Shown here: positions 60,535-64,000 of the stretch, one piece after another
How positions within the stretch are numbered: position 1 is the first letter of the stretch
Layout of the letters: each line of letters begins with the position of its first letter
DNA from: VXNE01 sp963668365
GTDB taxonomy: Bacteria; Pseudomonadota; Gammaproteobacteria; Pseudomonadales; Azotimanducaceae
NCBI GenBank assembly: GCA_963668365.1
Contig: OY764266.1
Span: 806,001 to 870,000, forward strand
DNA length: 64,000 bases
Reading direction: 5' to 3'
Made by a program: the position numbers and the translations under genes
The notes under the pieces: generated by a model
What the model saw: the letters and a program-made list of their open reading frames with translations, nothing else
Told to the model about the DNA's origin: nothing
Databases searched by the model: none

Positions 60535-61617
60535 ATGTCGAACCCGTTGCGCGTCGGACTGATCGGCGCCGGGCGGATAGCCCATTCCCATATGACCGCG
60601 TACCTGGACCATCCGGATCGGGTACAGCTTGTCGCGGTGTGCGACATCGTCGAGCCGGCGGCGCAGGCGTATGCGCAGGAAGCGGGGGTCGATGCCGTCT
60701 ACACGGACTACGAGAAGATGCTGCGGGAGGTCGACCTCGACGCAGTGGACATCTGCAGCAGTCACGACCAGCACTGGCCGCAGACCCTTGCCGCCGCCGA
60801 GGCTGGCAAGCATGCGCTCGTCGAGAAATCGATGGCACACAACCTGCCGGCTTGCCGCGAGATGCTCGAAGCGGCGGACAATGCCGGCGTGACCCTGATG
60901 GTGGCCCAGAACCAGCGATACACCGTGGAAACCGCAGCGGTCAAACGGTTCATCGACGAAGGAAATCTTGGAGACATCCAGGCCGTTCGGACCCACGCGA
61001 TCATGGCCGCAGTGCCGATCAATCCGCGCGGCCACTGGATGAACGACGGCAACGCAGGCGGCGGCGTACTGTTGACCAACACGATCCATCACGTGGATCT
61101 GCTGCGCTACTACATCGGCAACGTCAAGCGCGTAACCGGGATATGCAAGTCGGTGCAGCCGGAGATGGTCAACGGTGCCGAGGACCTGGTGGCCGCAACC
61201 CTGGAGTTCGAAAACGGCGCAGTCGGCGACGTCTTCGGTAGCTGGACCACCAGCCTGGTCCCCGAGGGCCAGTACTACATGGTTGTTGGCAGCAAGGGGA
61301 CCCTGCATTCGACGCCGCCGACGCGCGGGCGGCCGGGGGTGGGCCACTTCGGAACTGCCATGTGCGCGCTCAAGTCACCGGTGGAAGCTGGCCAGCGGCG
61401 AGGTCCTCCTGCCGAATTCCAGCCCCTTCCAGTGGAGGACGCGGGATTGCCCACGGAGAACGGCGTCGTGAACGAGATCCTGCACTTCGAGGAGTGCTGC
61501 AGGACAGGCGCGGAACCGATCAGCGGCGGTCGTGACAACCTCGAGACGATGAAGGTGATCGCTGGCATCCAGGAATCATCCCGGACGGGCAGGGCCATCG
61601 ACCTGGATACGCTTTAG
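60535..61617 (+). CDS. Gfo/Idh/MocA-family oxidoreductase
   Basis: 360-residue NAD(P)-dependent dehydrogenase: Rossmann motif RVGLIGAGRIAHSHMTAYLD, ICSSHDQHWPQTLAAAEAGKHALVEKSMA (EKP-like catalytic loop with Ser in place of Pro) and NAGGGVLLTNTIHHVDLLRYYIG (GGG-x-DxGxH-like with H-H-D). A sugar, inositol or polyol substrate is likely. The EKS variant instead of EKP is slightly unusual. Confidence 0.9.
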   Translation: MSNPLRVGLIGAGRIAHSHMTAYLDHPDRVQLVAVCDIVEPAAQAYAQEAGVDAVYTDYEKMLREVDLDAVDICSSHDQHWPQTLAAAEAGKHALVEKSMAHNLPACREMLEAADNAGVTLMVAQNQRYTVETAAVKRFIDEGNLGDIQAVRTHAIMAAVPINPRGHWMNDGNAGGGVLLTNTIHHVDLLRYYIGNVKRVTGICKSVQPEMVNGAEDLVAATLEFENGAVGDVFGSWTTSLVPEGQYYMVVGSKGTLHSTPPTRGRPGVGHFGTAMCALKSPVEAGQRRGPPAEFQPLPVEDAGLPTENGVVNEILHFEECCRTGAEPISGGRDNLETMKVIAGIQESSRTGRAIDLDTL

Positions 61618-61642
61618 GGACTCTCCGACACTCCGACACCGA

Positions 61643-61816
61643 TCACATCGCATCAAGTCCGGATGCGGAGATCGTCGAAGGCGTCCGCAGTTTCGACAGC
61701 CATCGCGTAGGGAGATCGTCGCACAGGGTTGCAGCCTTGGCCGATTGCGCGTTTTTCGCCGCCTCGTCACGCTCATGAAGCTCATAGAAGCGGTTTGAAT
61801 GCGTAAACGGGGCCAT
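61643..61816 (-). CDS. Possible 57-residue hypothetical protein
   Basis: MAPFTHSNRFYELHERDEAA and KNAQSAKAATLCDDL...LRTPSTISASGLDAM. Soluble, no motif. The reading is coding-like in codon choice, but there is no clear ribosome site and no homologue is recognised. It occupies most of the 258-nt gap between the oxidoreductase and the Uma2 gene. Confidence 0.3.
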   Translation of the reverse strand: MAPFTHSNRFYELHERDEAAKNAQSAKAATLCDDLPTRWLSKLRTPSTISASGLDAM

Positions 61817-61875
61817 GGTAGTTTCGACGGCGATGCGCCGAATGGCGCGGCCACGTGAGGCGAACGGGCGGTCCA

Positions 61876-62526
61876 ATGAAGCAGCATCCCCTTATCCCCG
61901 CCGAGGATCCGCTGTATCCGAGTTCGGACGGCCTTCCCTTGGCTGAGAACGACTGGCAGTTGGAGGCGATCCTGGACGCTGTCGGGGTGCTGAAGATCCG
62001 CTACGGAGGCCGCCCGGACGTCTACGTGTCGGGCGACCTCCTGATCTACTACGAGGAGGGCAACCCGCGCAAGTCGGTCGCGCCGGATGTTTTCGTCGTC
62101 TTCGGGGCGGCGAATCACATGCGCAACGTGTACAAGCTGTGGGAGGAGCCGAAGGCGCCGGACTTCGTTCTGGAGGTGGCGTCGGAGAACACCTGGCGCG
62201 AGGATTTGGGTCGAAAGCGCACGCTGTACGCGGAACTGGGCGTGCGCGAATACTGGCTGTTCGATCCGAGGAACGAGTACTTCGATCCGCCGCTGCAGGG
62301 TCTTGTGTTGCGGGAAGGCGCCTATCGCGCGTTGCCGGCGTTGGTGGACAGCGGCGCCCGGAAGATTCGAAGCGAAGTATTGGGACTCGACTTGTGTGCG
62401 CAAAGCGGCGTGATGCGCTTTCGCGACCCCGCGACCGGGCAGTACCTGAAGAGTCACGCGGAGACCGTGGCGACCCTTCGGGTCGCAGAGGCCCGCATCG
62501 CTGAACTGGAAGCGCGTCTGCGCTAG
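61876..62526 (+). CDS. Uma2-family (DUF820) restriction-endonuclease-fold protein
   Basis: 216 residues: VYVSGDLLIYYEEGNPRKSV, APDVFVVFGA, PDFVLEVASENTWREDLGRK, YAELGVREYWLFDP and a C-terminal coiled segment ETVATLRVAEARIAELEARL. The PD-(D/E)XK residues PD...E(V)AS are visible. Uma2 proteins are abundant in cyanobacteria and sponge symbionts; role unproved. The stop codon is the first part of a dispersed repeat. Confidence 0.9.
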   Translation: MKQHPLIPAEDPLYPSSDGLPLAENDWQLEAILDAVGVLKIRYGGRPDVYVSGDLLIYYEEGNPRKSVAPDVFVVFGAANHMRNVYKLWEEPKAPDFVLEVASENTWREDLGRKRTLYAELGVREYWLFDPRNEYFDPPLQGLVLREGAYRALPALVDSGARKIRSEVLGLDLCAQSGVMRFRDPATGQYLKSHAETVATLRVAEARIAELEARLR

Positions 62527-62553
62527 CGCCATGAAATCCGTAGCAATCGGGCC
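62524..62553 (+). repeat. Dispersed TAGCGCCATGAAATCC repeat, copy 5, at the Uma2 stop
   Basis: Begins with the Uma2 stop codon: TAGCGCCATGAAATCCGTA, then diverges. Same head as copies at 4770 (minus), 17173 and 30974. Confidence 0.65.
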
Positions 62554-62570
62554 TGGAGGGTGTTGCGCTT

Positions 62571-63353
62571 CTATGCAGAGTTACGGTAACGCAACAGGTC
62601 TTCTTGGGTCACTTCGGATGCAGGGACGAGCCGGTAGTGCTTCTCCTGGACCACCTTGATTTCATCGTCGTCAAGAGTGACCTCGAACATCGCGATCAAG
62701 TCGCCTTCGGCGAACTGCGTGAGGACGGGGCGACAGATCAAGTCGGGAAGTCTCTCGCCACACCAGAGGAGGTCTTGCTCCGATTGGACGACGGATAACT
62801 GGTCGCTGCCTCCCTTGGCCTGAACGGGCATCACGAACTGCCTTCCGGTGCTGTCGACGGCGACGTAGATTTCGTCCACTTCGATCTGACCGATGGATTT
62901 AACGGTCGTTCTGAGGTGATTTTGTAGTGAATACGCTGACACGCCCAGGAAGACATCGAGCAATCGGTTGTAGCGGATCTTGGCGAGCAGTGCTTGCTCA
63001 TCCGACATGGCGTGCGTAGAGACGATCTCGGGGGTGGCGTCGGGAATCTTGATCGTCATGAGCGCGGGATTGGGCACGATTCGATTGACGGTCACCAGAC
63101 GAAACTTGTATGCGGCCTGTCCCGTGCCGCGGATAGTCCACTCCATTCCGGCTGGTGCCGTGCTGGCGACGGATTCCGGCAGCTCGGTGCGGTAGCGAAA
63201 CGCGTAAAGAATGTCTCCCAAGTTTCTCGGAACGGGAACACCGAGACTTTGTGCGACGTCGATCAAGTCTTGCCTAAGGAAAGGGACCTCAACGGCGTCA
63301 GGATGGTATCGGTCGAGGAAGACTCGTTCGATGATCCTCTGATAGCGGTTCAT
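62571..63353 (-). CDS. Probable type II restriction endonuclease
   Basis: 260 residues, overlapping the methyltransferase gene by 4 nt (ATGA). MNRYQRIIERVFLDRYHPDA opens the protein. The likely PD-(D/E)XK core is KSIGQIEVDEIYVAVDSTGR followed by QFVMPVQAKGGSDQL, with D/E in VDEIYVA and the QAK motif. The sequence does not match an endonuclease family I can name; its function is inferred from the motif and from the coupled C5-methyltransferase. The recognition site is unknown. Confidence 0.7.
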   Translation of the reverse strand: MNRYQRIIERVFLDRYHPDAVEVPFLRQDLIDVAQSLGVPVPRNLGDILYAFRYRTELPESVASTAPAGMEWTIRGTGQAAYKFRLVTVNRIVPNPALMTIKIPDATPEIVSTHAMSDEQALLAKIRYNRLLDVFLGVSAYSLQNHLRTTVKSIGQIEVDEIYVAVDSTGRQFVMPVQAKGGSDQLSVVQSEQDLLWCGERLPDLICRPVLTQFAEGDLIAMFEVTLDDDEIKVVQEKHYRLVPASEVTQEDLLRYRNSA

Positions 63354-64000
63354 GCGCTAGCGGCGGCGCGTTCCCGCTCGATGTCCGTCTGCTTTCGTTT
63401 CTTGGCGCCGCTCTTCCGGTCGCGCTTGGCGATGGGCACAGGCACGCCCCAATAGGCGGCGGCCTCCGTCATATCCATACTTAGGAGTTTGGGTGCCCCG
63501 AGTGGAATAGAGTCAGGAGGGTGCCTCGGCGAGACGGCGAGCGCGTCGCGCACCGAGGCGGCGACCGCTCTCGCCAACGGGGGAGGCACAGAGTTACCAA
63601 TCTGCCGTGCCCCGTGCCACTTGGTCACATGAAACCGGAACCAGTCCGGGAACCCGTGTAGGCGGGCCATTTCGCGCACGGTCACGCAGCGGTCGTATTT
63701 GTAGTGGATCGGTCGAGGACTGGTGAACGCGCCGCGGGCGGAGTCGGTGCCGGCACGAAGAGTGTTGGAGACTCCATTTGCTGCGAGCTTGTAGAACCTG
63801 GAGATGGGTTCGACTGTGCCTGGGCGCGTGTTATGGAAACGTCGGCGGGAGATGTCGGTGTGGGCGGTTCTCAGGCTCGCCGTTAGTAGGCGGGGATTCC
63901 ACTCCCGGATGTAGCCGAAGTGCCAAGCATCGTTAGTGAGGCACCTCATCGATCTCGCGTATTGGCTCAGTCCGGCGGTCTCCGGCTCGATGGGTACGCT
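63350..64000 (-). CDS. DNA (cytosine-5-)-methyltransferase, C-terminal part
   Basis: 216 residues visible; the N-terminus with the PCQ catalytic motif lies beyond the window. Motifs near the end: RCVTVREMARLHGFPDWFRF (motif IX region) and WHGARQIGNSVPPPLARAVA (motif X, RQIGNSVPP). A C-terminal extension after motif X (APKLLSMDMTEAAAYWGVPV and a basic tail) is longer than usual. It is upstream of and coupled to the endonuclease gene, so the pair is a restriction-modification system. Confidence 0.93.
   Translation of the reverse strand, partial: SVPIEPETAGLSQYARSMRCLTNDAWHFGYIREWNPRLLTASLRTAHTDISRRRFHNTRPGTVEPISRFYKLAANGVSNTLRAGTDSARGAFTSPRPIHYKYDRCVTVREMARLHGFPDWFRFHVTKWHGARQIGNSVPPPLARAVAASVRDALAVSPRHPPDSIPLGAPKLLSMDMTEAAAYWGVPVPIAKRDRKSGAKKRKQTDIERERAAASA

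Overview
The window is a GC-rich bacterial chromosome segment packed with genes. Its backbone follows the gammaproteobacterial origin-region order: rpmH-rnpA-yidD-yidC-mnmE-mnmG-rsmG-parA, then parB-atpIBEFHAGDC, then glmU-glmS-uvrD, then ubiA and a rubredoxin. This order, an H+-type AtpE and a UbiA for ubiquinone point to an uncultured aerobic gammaproteobacterium. The many toxin-antitoxin remnants, a Uma2 endonuclease, CoA-linked catabolic genes and transporters fit an environmental or host-associated lineage. Species cannot be named from the sequence alone.

Layout. 1-3453 (minus): HMG-CoA-lyase-like lyase, acyl-CoA carboxyltransferase and biotin carboxylase (running off the edge), a biotin-dependent acyl-CoA catabolic operon. 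3590-4734: gmhB-gmhA (heptose synthesis), occupying the place where dnaA often lies. 4972-12185: translation, membrane-insertion, tRNA-modification and partition genes, many overlapping by 1-4 nt. 12186-28404: a block of about 16 kb separating parA from parB. It holds a nitroreductase, a decayed toxin-antitoxin pair, a metallo-beta-lactamase-fold hydrolase, a DUF1538-DUF1538-PII-CBS operon, pntAA-pntAB-pntB, two orphan peptide-type ABC ATPases, a cluster of tiny membrane proteins and a 1263-residue lipoprotein that fuses VCBS/ASPIC repeats to a complete vanadium-haloperoxidase/PAP2 domain. 28405-36494: parB and the whole F1Fo ATP synthase operon.

36517-43616: an accessory island between atpC and glmU. 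It holds a GST, a DarTG toxin-antitoxin system, GST fragments, the 3' remnant of an Eco29kI-type restriction enzyme cut by an IS1595-family element, a decayed gene, a Fic AMPylase and HigBA. 43768-53552: glmU, glmS, uvrD, a TRAP transporter split over both strands, ubiA and rubredoxin. 53618-64000: accessory and catabolic genes. These are a frameshifted gene, an AbiEii-like toxin with an unknown coupled partner, a dicarboxylate/glutamate symporter, acyl-CoA dehydrogenase, a Phd-UPF0175/DUF3368 TA pair, a MaoC-type dehydratase, a Gfo/Idh/MocA oxidoreductase, a Uma2 protein and the end of a type II restriction-modification system.

Two repeat families run through the window: a dispersed element beginning TAGCGCCATGAAATCCGTC, two copies of which supply the stop codon of the preceding gene, and a short palindromic element present in frame in both glmU and uvrD. 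No tRNA, rRNA or CRISPR array was seen.
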